Shown: positions 1 to 6,586 of the stretch, piece by piece
Layout: every line of letters starts with the position of its first letter
Numbering within the stretch: the stretch's first letter is position 1
Assembly (NCBI GenBank): GCA_009843725.1
Contig: VYCX01000265.1
Location: 1 to 7,634, forward strand
Length of the DNA: 7,634 bases
Direction of reading: 5' to 3'
Source: Boseongicola sp. SB0675_bin_26
Lineage (GTDB): Bacteria; Pseudomonadota; Alphaproteobacteria; Rhodobacterales; Rhodobacteraceae
Notes under the pieces: model-generated
What the model was told of the DNA's origin: nothing
Databases searched by the model: none
Seen by the model: only the letters and a program-made list of their open reading frames with translations
Made by a program: the position numbers and the translations under genes

Positions 1-56
1 CCATCACGCCTGAGGCGACGCGAGATCCAGTTAAGGAAGGCCAAGATCGCCGTGCG

Positions 57-95
57 GACGCGACTTGACCTCGCGTCACCAAGTGGACATATAAG
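57..95 (+). promoter_or_regulatory. Putative hicAB promoter with an inverted repeat over the -35 box
   Basis: A sigma70-like promoter can be read ahead of hicA: TTGACC at 65-70 (five of six consensus bases) and TATAAG at 90-95 (five of six), spaced 19 bp, slightly long. The -35 hexamer sits in the 7-nt centre of a perfect 7-bp inverted repeat, GACGCGA at 57-63 and TCGCGTC at 71-77. A third copy, GACGCGA, lies at 17-23. HicB antitoxins with a DNA-binding C-terminus generally repress their own promoter, so this repeat is a natural candidate operator; that is inference. A transcript starting 6-8 bases after the -10 box would begin almost on the GTG at 101, leaving little or no leader. Chance repeats of GACGCGA are possible in GC-rich DNA. 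Confidence 0.45.
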
Positions 96-100
96 TATGC

Positions 101-394
101 GTGAAGTTGGAGCTCAACTGTCGCAAGATCATCAAGCGATTGAAGGGCGAAGGTTGGGAGGAAGTGCTCCCGAGGACACGTGGATCGCACCGGAAGTTCG
201 CGAAAGAAGGCATGGGGACCTTGACGGTGCCAGACTCGAAGAAGGATTTGCGGCTCAAGACTGCACGTCGCATTGCCTCGGATGCCGGCTGGCTGCAAGA
301 CAAACGGCAAGACGGAAGACCTGACGAGACGGAGGGCAAAAGGCGCGCCGAGCGGAAGCACGGAACTGGTCGCTCTGGAAAGGAAATGCCGTGA
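101..394 (+). CDS. hicA: HicA-family toxin (mRNA interferase)
   Basis: This is a 97-residue HicA-like toxin. The family consists of small double-stranded-RNA-binding-fold ribonucleases that cleave mRNA and are neutralised by HicB. The hallmark order is present: an N-terminal RKIIKRLKGEGW helix (about residues 8-19), the GSHRKF segment (28-33) with the expected catalytic histidine at position 30, the TVPDSKKDL strand/turn (42-50), and the RRIASDAGW helix near residue 64. After this core there is a charged tail of about 33 residues, so the protein is longer than the usual 60-80. The start is uncertain: GTG at 101 is used here, TTG at 107 is possible, and no clear Shine-Dalgarno precedes either. 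An ATG at 97 is out of frame. Its stop overlaps the hicB start by 4 bp (GTGA, 391-394), the usual translational coupling in this module. Confidence 0.88.
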   Translation: MKLELNCRKIIKRLKGEGWEEVLPRTRGSHRKFAKEGMGTLTVPDSKKDLRLKTARRIASDAGWLQDKRQDGRPDETEGKRRAERKHGTGRSGKEMP

Positions 395-816
395 CGCACT
401 ACATCGGAGTGGTCGGCAAGGATTCAGACAGCGCTTACGGGATCTGGTTTCCGGATGTCCCAAGATGCCATTCAGCGGCTGACGAGGACGAGGACATCCT
501 TGCCATGGCGACGGAAGCGCTCATGGTTCATCTTGAGGGGGAAGAGTTGCCGCGCGCCCGCCCGCTCGAGGAAATCCTGCAACTTGAAGAGGTTCGTGAA
601 GACCTTGCGCAGGGAGACTTCCTCATTGCAGTGCCGCTCCTGCTTGCCGACGGTCGTACGAAGCGTGTCAGCATCACTGGTGAAGCCCACATGATCCACG
701 CGATCGACGATGCGGCGCGGCAACGAGGGATCACTCGTTCCGCGTTTCTCATGCAAGCCGCCCGCAACGAGATCGTGGGCAGGACGCGGACGAAGCAGGG
801 GGCCGTTCACGTGTGA
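391..816 (+). CDS. hicB: HicB-family antitoxin with ribbon-helix-helix C-terminus
   Basis: This 141-residue protein is the cognate antitoxin of the upstream HicA. Residues 4-50 match the HicB partial RNase-H-like fold: YIGVVGKDSDSAYGIWFPDVP followed by a Cys-His-Ser-Ala stretch and an acidic helix (DEDEDILAMATEAL). The usual 'PGC' of the family reads 'PRC' here. Residues about 90-128 (TKRVSITGEAH, then the IDDAARQRGITRSAFLMQAA helices) look like a ribbon-helix-helix DNA-binding domain, which would allow operator binding. The GTG start is supported by AAGGA at 380-384, six bases upstream. Toxin-first order and a 4-bp overlap fit the hicAB family. The antitoxin binds and blocks HicA and probably represses the promoter ahead of hicA. 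No convincing terminator follows; only a 5-bp GC hairpin without a T tract is seen at 830-844. Confidence 0.9.
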   Translation: MTHYIGVVGKDSDSAYGIWFPDVPRCHSAADEDEDILAMATEALMVHLEGEELPRARPLEEILQLEEVREDLAQGDFLIAVPLLLADGRTKRVSITGEAHMIHAIDDAARQRGITRSAFLMQAARNEIVGRTRTKQGAVHV

Positions 817-899
817 TCGGCCAGGCAAGCGCCCGCACGGGGCGGGACACCGGTTGCTTCCCGCACCCATCGCAATGCAGATGAGCTGGTCATTCTGCT

Positions 900-1282
900 G
901 CGCCGTGACCGCCGCAGGTTGGACACCGTTTCCGGGAAATGCGGGCACCGCCCTCTCTTGGCCGACCTGTTCGGCGTGCGGAGTCGGCGATGCAAACGGG
1001 CTCGACGCGGCGGTTGCGGCGAGGCGCGCCGCCGCGGCAATGCGCAGGGTGCCCACGGCATTTTCGAACAGGTTCCAATCCGGATGGATGGAGGTCTGGG
1101 AAAGCGAGAGCTGGCGTGGCCTGGCCCTGAACTGGCAGTACACCTCCCGAAGATTTGCACAGGTCGCCTCGCACTGCGCCCATGGCCACGTTCGTGCTGG
1201 CGAGATGGGCCGAACGGACTGCCTGCAACAGAAATTCGGAGAAATCTGAGAGATGCTGCCGCTCCTTGCCATCAAACTGCAC
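900..1282 (-). pseudogene. Possible frame-broken gene remnant, product unassigned
   Basis: This stretch lies between hicB and the convergent hydroxylase operon and has no intact gene I recognise. On the minus strand one frame reads plausibly from a GTG at 1282 (VQFDGKERQHLSDFSEF, then LLQAVRSAHLAS) to about 1150. It then turns into Arg/Gly/Pro-rich text while a neighbouring frame becomes protein-like (REVYCQFRARPRQLSLSQ, then LFENAVGTLRIAAAARLAAT) from about 1155 to 1010, with mostly G or C in third positions. Reading across one frameshift near 1150 gives a small helical, Gln/Ala-rich protein with a Pro/Ala-rich tail. That loosely resembles the general look of polyhydroxyalkanoate phasins, but no diagnostic motif confirms it. 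The start lies only 2 bp past the stop of the molybdopterin subunit. It could also be non-coding sequence. Confidence 0.25.
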
Positions 1283-1284
1283 GA

Positions 1285-3396
1285 CTAGGCGTTCGCCGCT
1301 GCAATGATTGCGCCCCGAGTGATCGGCAGGTTCCTCACCCGGATGCCCAATGCCGCCCTCACCGCATTGCATACGGCGGCGCCGGTCGGTCCCTGCGAAA
1401 TCTCCCCTGCGCCCAGCGGAAACGCACCGGGACGCTCGACAAGTTCGACCGACACGCGCGGAACCTCGCTGAATTTCAGGATGGGATAGTCTGCCCAAGA
1501 CTTCGACGTGGTCGAGGATCCATCGACTTGCACCGCCTCCTTCAGGGTCCAGCTGATGGACTGCAGCATGCCGCCCTCGACCTGGTTCTTGACACCGTCG
1601 GGACTGACCGCCTCGCCAACATCCGCGACGGCAAAGGCATCCGTCACGCGCACGTCTCCATCCACCTCAATGCGCACCATGACGGCGCAGTAGCCCCCGG
1701 TGCCCTTGTAGCGCGCAAAACCCAATCCCCATCCCGCACCCTCCGGCAATGAAACCTCACGTGCCTCCCGGGTCTCGACTGCGATTCGTTCGAGAACGTC
1801 CCGTGAACGCTGATCGGTCATGTGCTGAAGGCGGAAGTCCAGGGGCGGCAAGCCTATGTCGTTGGCGATGTCATCCATCAGGCTCTCGATGGCAATGACG
1901 TTGTTGTGGGCGCCGAGCGACCGAAGCGCGGAAGAACGGTAGGGCAAGTCGTGCACAAGCCGTCTTTGCACGCGAACGGCATCCACCTTGTAGGTCGGCG
2001 CCGCGTTTCGATCGGCACCACCTCCCCGGGCCGCGGGGACGTCCGGGGAACGCGCTGGCCGGATCGGATTCTCCAGGTAGGCTGCAGCCCGCAGATTGGG
2101 TGTGCCGCCCGCTCCGGGACGACTCGTGTGAGGCGCCGAGTTCACCATGACATCGACTGCAGTGAGAACGTTGTCCGGACCAAGAAGGGCGCGGACCCTG
2201 GTTGCCATCGCGGCACCCATTGGCGCTGCGCGGAACTCGTCGTGGCGTGACCAGACGACCTTGACCTGCCGACCGGGCACGGCGCGCGCCATCAGCAATG
2301 CATCGAACGCCACATCGTCCGCCCCGTTGTGGCCATAGCAGCCGGCGCCCGGACTGTGGATGACGCGCAGTTTCTCTTCCGCCGTCCTGAGCGCCATGGC
2401 CATTGCCTTTCGAAGCTGGAACACGCCCTGGCTGTGGGTCCAGACCGTTGCCTCGTCGCCTTCCCATACCGCCACGGCGGCGGCAGGCCCGATCGAGCCG
2501 TGAAAAATGTAGGGACGGGTCACCGTTGTCTCGTACCAACGGCCGATGTTGCGGTTGACGTCCCCGGTCTCGACGACTGTCTCGGCATCTGCCGTCGAGC
2601 CGGCAATGACCTCGACCGGGTCGATCGCTTCAATGCGCGTTGCTTCCCACGTTCCGTTCTTCGCTGCCCATTCGGCGGCGCGCGCCGAGGCAAGCGGTGA
2701 ATCGGCCACAACACCGACAAAGGAACCGTCGCGAACGACCTCGACCACGCCGGGACGAGCCATGAGCGCGTCCAGGTCGAGCGAAACCAGCGCCGAATGC
2801 AAGCTGGGAGGATGCACCGGCGCACCGTGGAGCATGTCCGGAGCGGCCATGTCGTGGACGAAGGGCGCGCCGACAAGGCGCTCCTTCAAGTCGATTCGCG
2901 GCATGTCCCGGAAGGTCTTCCAGCGCTCGCCCCCCGCTTTCGGCCTTGCAAGGTCGGCAACCCGGCACGACAGGTCCGCGGCGGCCACGAAGTCGAGCAA
3001 TTCCAGGCCGGTTGACACGCCATGCCGCAAAATCTCGCCATCCTCCACTCGCAGCTCTTGCGGAGGACAGCCAAGCCGCTCGCCTGCAGCGTCAAGCATC
3101 TGGACCAACAGCGCCGATGCCGCGCAGCGAAGTGCCTGGCCTCCGAAGGAGATCGACATGCTCCCGGCGGTGAAACCCTCGTTCGGCGTCCGGTCGGTGC
3201 GGGCGGTTTCCAAGGTGACTGCGTCGGACGAGACGCCCAGTTCATCGGCCACCATCATCAACAGCGCCGTGGAATTGCCCTGCCCCAACTCCACCCGCCC
3301 TGAAAGAAAGGTCACGCCGCCCGCGGGTGAGATGTCAATCCAGTCCCGCATGAGCGGAGCGTCAGTAAGCGGCGGCGGCGGCGCATCGACCGTCAT
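1285..3396 (-). CDS. Molybdenum hydroxylase large subunit, molybdopterin-binding (IorB/NicB-like)
   Basis: This 703-residue catalytic subunit belongs to the xanthine dehydrogenase superfamily. The family binds the molybdenum cofactor and hydroxylates, typically, an N-heteroaromatic carbon using water oxygen. The architecture is that of isoquinoline 1-oxidoreductase beta and nicotinate dehydrogenase large subunits. An N-terminal segment holds GRVELGQG (33-40) and TPNEGFTAGS (70-79). An aldehyde-oxidase-type hammerhead region follows (about 172-245), then the cofactor regions THSQGVFQLR (320-329), a Gly-rich GAGCYGHNGADD (350-361) and YRSSALRSLGAHNNVIAIES (486-505). The C-terminal LGAGEISQGP (661-670) carries the expected catalytic glutamate at 665. 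There is no twin-arginine signal and no fused cytochrome domain, so it is probably cytoplasmic. The ATG start has AGGTGA four bases upstream, inside the end of the [2Fe-2S] gene; the two genes are 4 bp apart. The exact substrate cannot be read from sequence. Confidence 0.9.
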   Translation of the reverse strand: MTVDAPPPPLTDAPLMRDWIDISPAGGVTFLSGRVELGQGNSTALLMMVADELGVSSDAVTLETARTDRTPNEGFTAGSMSISFGGQALRCAASALLVQMLDAAGERLGCPPQELRVEDGEILRHGVSTGLELLDFVAAADLSCRVADLARPKAGGERWKTFRDMPRIDLKERLVGAPFVHDMAAPDMLHGAPVHPPSLHSALVSLDLDALMARPGVVEVVRDGSFVGVVADSPLASARAAEWAAKNGTWEATRIEAIDPVEVIAGSTADAETVVETGDVNRNIGRWYETTVTRPYIFHGSIGPAAAVAVWEGDEATVWTHSQGVFQLRKAMAMALRTAEEKLRVIHSPGAGCYGHNGADDVAFDALLMARAVPGRQVKVVWSRHDEFRAAPMGAAMATRVRALLGPDNVLTAVDVMVNSAPHTSRPGAGGTPNLRAAAYLENPIRPARSPDVPAARGGGADRNAAPTYKVDAVRVQRRLVHDLPYRSSALRSLGAHNNVIAIESLMDDIANDIGLPPLDFRLQHMTDQRSRDVLERIAVETREAREVSLPEGAGWGLGFARYKGTGGYCAVMVRIEVDGDVRVTDAFAVADVGEAVSPDGVKNQVEGGMLQSISWTLKEAVQVDGSSTTSKSWADYPILKFSEVPRVSVELVERPGAFPLGAGEISQGPTGAAVCNAVRAALGIRVRNLPITRGAIIAAANA

Positions 3397-3400
3397 GTCT

Positions 3401-3880
3401 TCACCTGCGAATCATGTGCCGTGCCGCATCCTCGACCGCATCAAGGATGCGGGCGTGAACGCCACAGCGACACAGGTTCCCGTCCAGCGCTTCGGCGATT
3501 CTGGCGCGGCTCGGTGGAGTCGACTCACCCTCGAGGAGTGCCCTGGCCGCCATCAGGATGCCAGGCAGACAGTATCCGCACTGACCGGCCTGGTGATCCA
3601 GAAACGCCGCAACCAGCGGATGCGGCGGGTCGCCGTCCAGGCCTTCCGCAGTCTCGACTCGTTTCCCGGCGACCTCGCCTGCAGGCAAGTCGCAGGACAT
3701 CACGGCCTGCCCGTCGACCATGACGGTGCAGGAGCCGCACGTGCCCTCGCCGCAGCCGAAGCGCGTCGCCATGAGACCCAAGGTCTCTCGCAGCACGTGA
3801 AGAAGGGGCATCATTGGGTCGACAACGAACGACCGATTCTCGCCGTTCACCCTGCAGGACACCTCTCGAAATTCCGGCAT
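3401..3880 (-). CDS. Molybdenum hydroxylase small subunit, two [2Fe-2S] clusters (IorA/NicA-like)
   Basis: This 159-residue iron-sulfur subunit passes electrons from the molybdenum site of its partner encoded immediately downstream. An N-terminal plant-type ferredoxin domain has cluster ligands Cys43, Cys48 and Cys51 (CGEGTCGSC) plus Cys63. The C-terminal four-helix domain has QCGYCLPG with Cys101 and Cys104 and NLCRCG with Cys137 and Cys139, so all eight ligands are present. The length is normal for the family (about 150-170). ATG at 3880 is chosen because GGGAG lies about ten bases upstream; TTG at 3883 would add one residue, and an ATG at 3890 is in another frame and too close to that site. 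No FAD-binding middle subunit is encoded nearby, which fits the two-subunit IorAB/NicAB type rather than three-subunit CO- or xanthine-dehydrogenase types. Confidence 0.93.
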   Translation of the reverse strand: MPEFREVSCRVNGENRSFVVDPMMPLLHVLRETLGLMATRFGCGEGTCGSCTVMVDGQAVMSCDLPAGEVAGKRVETAEGLDGDPPHPLVAAFLDHQAGQCGYCLPGILMAARALLEGESTPPSRARIAEALDGNLCRCGVHARILDAVEDAARHMIRR

Positions 3881-3943
3881 CAATCGCCATCTCCCGTGAT
3901 CACCGCCCGATCAATGCCATCATCAGAATCTGCCATCAATGCC
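3879..3943. repeat. Short direct repeats upstream of the hydroxylase operon
   Basis: On the plus strand the 9-mer ATCAATGCC occurs exactly at 3910-3918 and 3935-3943 (25 bp apart). A near copy with one extra base, ATCAATCGCC, is at 3879-3888 and touches the start codon of the [2Fe-2S] gene. On the coding strand these read GGCATTGAT, GGCATTGAT and GGCGATTGAT. They lie where a regulator of the hydroxylase operon would be expected to act, but 25 bp is not an integral number of helical turns at 10.5 bp per turn, and no strong -10/-35 pair is visible between them. The role is inferred from position only. Confidence 0.3.
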
Positions 3944-4359
3944 CGATATCTGGTCATGAGACGGGCCCGTCCGCACGGTTGAGCACCCGGCGGCAACAGC
4001 TCAGTTCATGTGGCACGATCCGTCTTGGGCTGAGCATGTCCCCTTCCCGGACCGGATGGCTCGCCACGCGGCTGGCGCCAGGAATCGCCGCCTCGGGAAG
4101 ATTGACCGAAGGCGTGGCCCCTTTGCCTCCGGTGGCACCCTGCGAGGACATCGCCATGGACAAGCCGTCCGACTCTTCCGCTCTCTTGAGTCGAGCGCGG
4201 GCGCGCACGGGCACAGTGACAGCTGGCGACGAACTGCCAGGCAGCGGGTCCTCACGGCTGACAGCCTGGTACCCGAGCCGCGCAATTCGGGCATGGACGT
4301 CAAGGCTTGCCTTTTCGTGCGAGCCGCAAAACGGACGGCTTGCTGACAGCGCCCGTCGC
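3881..4359. other. 480-bp spacer between aldehyde dehydrogenase and hydroxylase genes, no recognised gene
   Basis: No intact recognisable gene lies here. On the minus strand one frame stays open through the end of the aldehyde dehydrogenase gene to a TGA at 3954-3956. Its spacer part (about 4330 to 3957) has moderately coding-like third positions and reads as low-complexity, Ser/Pro/Arg-rich protein (for example LDVHARIARLGYQAV, and REGDMLSPRRIVPHEL near the end). I cannot match it to a family, and there is no good start codon with a ribosome-binding site. The spacer also holds the direct repeats at 3879-3943 and a 12-bp perfect palindrome, GACGGGCCCGTC, at 3960-3971. It must carry either a promoter for the hydroxylase operon or readthrough from the aldehyde dehydrogenase gene; neither a clear promoter nor a T-tailed terminator hairpin was seen. 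Confidence 0.5.
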
Positions 4360-5796
4360 CTACCACTCGGTCGAGATGTACTGGGTCTCCTGGAATTCGA
4401 GCATGCCTTCTTTCCCGCCTTCGCGACCCAGGCCCGACTGCTTGACGCCGCCGAACGGTGCCGCCGGATCGGACACGAGACCACGATTCAATCCGATCAT
4501 GCCAAATTCAAGGCGCTCGGCAATTCCCATGCCTCGGCGCATGTCCACTGTGTAGAGGTACGCGACGAGACCATACTGGGTGTCGTTTGCCCGACGGATG
4601 ACCTCGTCCTCGTCCCGGAACACCTGAATGGCGGCAACCGGGCCGAAGATCTCGTCATGAAGGCACTCGGCATCGTCCGGGACATTGGTCATCACGGTAG
4701 GCGGATAGTAGAACCCGGGACCATTGGGACGAACGCCGCCAAGCTTGAGTTCCGCGCCCTTGGCTACAGCGTCACGCACGAAGTGATCGACCTTGTCGCG
4801 GGTCTCCGCGTTGACAAGAGGTCCGACATCGATGCCTTCCTCAAGGCCGTTGCCCATCTTCAGCGCGGCCATCCTTGCCGTGAAGCGCTCGACGAATGCA
4901 CCCTCGATCTCCTCGTGGACGTAGATGCGGTTGGCTGCAGTGCAGGCTTCGCCAAGGTTGCGCATCTTTGCGACCATCAACCCTTCCGCGGCAGCGTCCA
5001 GGTCTGCATCCTTGCAGACGATGAACGGTGCGTTGCCGCCAAGTTCCATTGCCGGCTTGACGACATTGTCCGCCGCCGAGCGCAGGAGCCTGCGCCCGAC
5101 CTCGGTCGAGCCCGTGAAAGACACGACCCGCACCCTGGGGTCGGCCAGCATTGCGTCCACGACCGCCCCGGAAGAGCGCGAGGGAAGCACGTTGACGACG
5201 CCGGCGGGCATCCCTGCCTCCTCGAGGATCGGCATGAGGGCCAGCATGGTCAGGGGCGTTTCCGAGGCCGGCTTGATGACGACAGGGCAACCTGCCGCCA
5301 GGGCAGGACCGATCTTTCGTGCCCCCATGGCAGCCGGATAGTTCCACGGCGTCACCAGGACGGCTATTCCCGCCGGCTTTTGGTGAACGACGATGCGGGC
5401 GCCCGTAGCCGGCGCCAGGCCGACATGCCCTGCAGACCGAACCGCCTCCTCGGCGTACCAGCGAAAGAACTCGGCGGCGTACCGCGCCTCGCCCGTCGCG
5501 TCCGCCCCGGCCTTGCCGTTCTCCAGCGTGATCAGGCGTGCAATGTCGTCGATCCGCTTCACGAAGAGCTCGTACGCACGGCGGAGCACTTCGCCCCTCT
5601 CGCGCGGACTTCTGGCACTCCAGTCGGCGAAGGCCGATTCGGCGGCATCAAGACATGCCATGGCGTCTTCGACGGTCCCTGACGCGACAGTGGCGAGGAC
5701 AGTTTCATCCGCCGGGTTCAAGACGTCGAAACTGCCGCCGTCAGAAGCGTCGCGCCAATGGCCGCCGATATAGAGCTTGTTCAGGATTTCGGTCAT
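4360..5796 (-). CDS. NAD(P)-dependent aldehyde dehydrogenase, succinate-semialdehyde dehydrogenase type
   Basis: This complete 478-residue aldehyde dehydrogenase would oxidise an aldehyde, probably an acidic semialdehyde, to the carboxylate with NAD+ or NADP+ in the cytoplasm. The catalytic set is intact: oxyanion Asn152 in TPWNYP, cofactor-binding Lys175 in VVIKPASETP, the Rossmann turn FTGSTEVG (227-234), general base Glu251 in MELGGNAP and nucleophile Cys285 in GEACTAANR. EIFGPV follows, and the C-terminal GLNRGLVSDPAAPFGGVKQS segment is typical of GabD-like succinate-semialdehyde dehydrogenases. The substrate could be another semialdehyde from ring cleavage. ATG at 5796 has GAGGA six bases upstream and overlaps the stop of the broken hydrolase by 4 bp (ATGA), evidence of an old translationally coupled operon. 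About 480 bp separates its end from the hydroxylase genes on the same strand. Confidence 0.92.
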   Translation of the reverse strand: MTEILNKLYIGGHWRDASDGGSFDVLNPADETVLATVASGTVEDAMACLDAAESAFADWSARSPRERGEVLRRAYELFVKRIDDIARLITLENGKAGADATGEARYAAEFFRWYAEEAVRSAGHVGLAPATGARIVVHQKPAGIAVLVTPWNYPAAMGARKIGPALAAGCPVVIKPASETPLTMLALMPILEEAGMPAGVVNVLPSRSSGAVVDAMLADPRVRVVSFTGSTEVGRRLLRSAADNVVKPAMELGGNAPFIVCKDADLDAAAEGLMVAKMRNLGEACTAANRIYVHEEIEGAFVERFTARMAALKMGNGLEEGIDVGPLVNAETRDKVDHFVRDAVAKGAELKLGGVRPNGPGFYYPPTVMTNVPDDAECLHDEIFGPVAAIQVFRDEDEVIRRANDTQYGLVAYLYTVDMRRGMGIAERLEFGMIGLNRGLVSDPAAPFGGVKQSGLGREGGKEGMLEFQETQYISTEW

Positions 5797-6428
5797 TCGC
5801 GGTCCTCATCAGGTGCAGGAAGCTTGGGACATGTGCGGGATTGCGCAGACGTTCCCCGGAACTGTGCCCTCAACCACTCTCTCGATGCCTCAATTTTTCT
5901 TGCAGGCTGCTCCAGGGCCGGCAAGTGCCCTGCGCCCGGAACAATGACCAGCCGTGAGCCAGAGATCACTTCATGCATGAAATCGTGCCGATCCACCGGG
6001 CCAAGCCGATTTTCCTGCCCGCACAATACAAGGGTTGGCACTGCGATGCCACACAGCGATTCGCTCCGGTCCGGTCGGGGTCGAACCGCGCGGCACTGCG
6101 CGGTGAATGCCGTCGGCGCGGGACATTCCGCCATCTCCAGGCAGGGATCCGGTAGCGAGCCCTTCACTGAGCCGTTCGCGAGACAGTTTGGCATGATCTC
6201 TTCGCATGACCCTGGGGAGATCGGCCTTCATCACGTTTCCGACCTGCGCGTCACGCAGCGCGGCACCTTCGGGTGGCTCCGGGAACGGGGTCGCGTCCAT
6301 GAGGGCCATGCGCCTGGCGCGATCATTGCCGGTCGCTCTGCCGAGAACTCAGCGATCTGCAGGGCAAAGAGGCGTCCATCACACATTGCGCCGGGAACGA
6401 AAAGGTGCGGTTCCGGCATCAGCTGCAC
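5793..6428 (-). pseudogene. Broken alpha/beta hydrolase (deletion plus frameshifts)
   Basis: Pieces of one alpha/beta-hydrolase-fold protein lie in three minus-strand frames. The N-terminal piece (from GTG 6428 or ATG 6419) reads HLFVPGAMCDGRLFALQIAE, the strand/oxyanion region. Near 6310 the frame changes to MALMDATPFPEPPEGAALR, which in intact relatives lies well after the nucleophile, so about 70 residues including the GxSxG elbow appear deleted. Near 6140-6160 the frame changes again to AFTAQCRAVRPRPDR and then IAVPTLVLCGQEN. There the usual acid Asp is replaced by Asn, though GAGHLPALEQP keeps the expected His. The last piece ends at TGA 5793-5795, overlapping the aldehyde dehydrogenase start. 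With no nucleophile and several frame breaks, activity is not expected. Its former role was presumably hydrolysis of a pathway intermediate. Sequencing error could explain the frame changes but not the missing elbow. The roughly 160 bp upstream holds no recognised gene. Confidence 0.75.
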
Positions 6429-6586
6429 GCATGCACCTTGCCTCCAAGAAATCAGCCGCAGCGCGGGAAAGTCCTGTCCCCTCATGGCAGAGGTGAGGAT
6501 CACGGCAGCATGATCGACGAGATCTGCGCCAAGGGGCTGGGGCACCAAATCTTGACACCGCCGGCGTGTCGACAGTTTGCAGTCTT

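Noticed and set aside
1..68. Possible 3' end of an upstream plus-strand gene in the frame ending TGA at 66-68
   Set aside because: Only about 21 codons are visible with no recognisable motif, and the stretch overlaps the promoter and inverted repeat of hicAB.
830..844. Hairpin CGCCC-GCACG-GGGCG after hicB as a terminator
   Set aside because: The stem is only five pairs and no T run follows, so it is weaker than needed for an intrinsic terminator call.
472..1275. 267-codon open frame on the minus strand
   Set aside because: Its 3' half is antisense to hicB. Only the part at about 1155-1010 looks coding-like, and that is covered by the remnant entry, so the whole frame is not called as a gene.
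2546..3982. 478-codon open frame on the plus strand
   Set aside because: It is antisense to the two hydroxylase genes, which carry clear catalytic motifs; the product is Ser/Arg/Pro-rich noise.
3954..4484. 176-codon minus-strand frame as a complete gene
   Set aside because: Its first third overlaps the conserved C-terminus of the aldehyde dehydrogenase in another frame, and there is no ribosome-binding site, so only the spacer part is discussed.
3814..5682. 622-codon open frame on the plus strand
   Set aside because: It lies antisense across the complete aldehyde dehydrogenase and the [2Fe-2S] gene start. Its product has no recognisable motif, and long antisense frames are expected opposite GC-rich genes.
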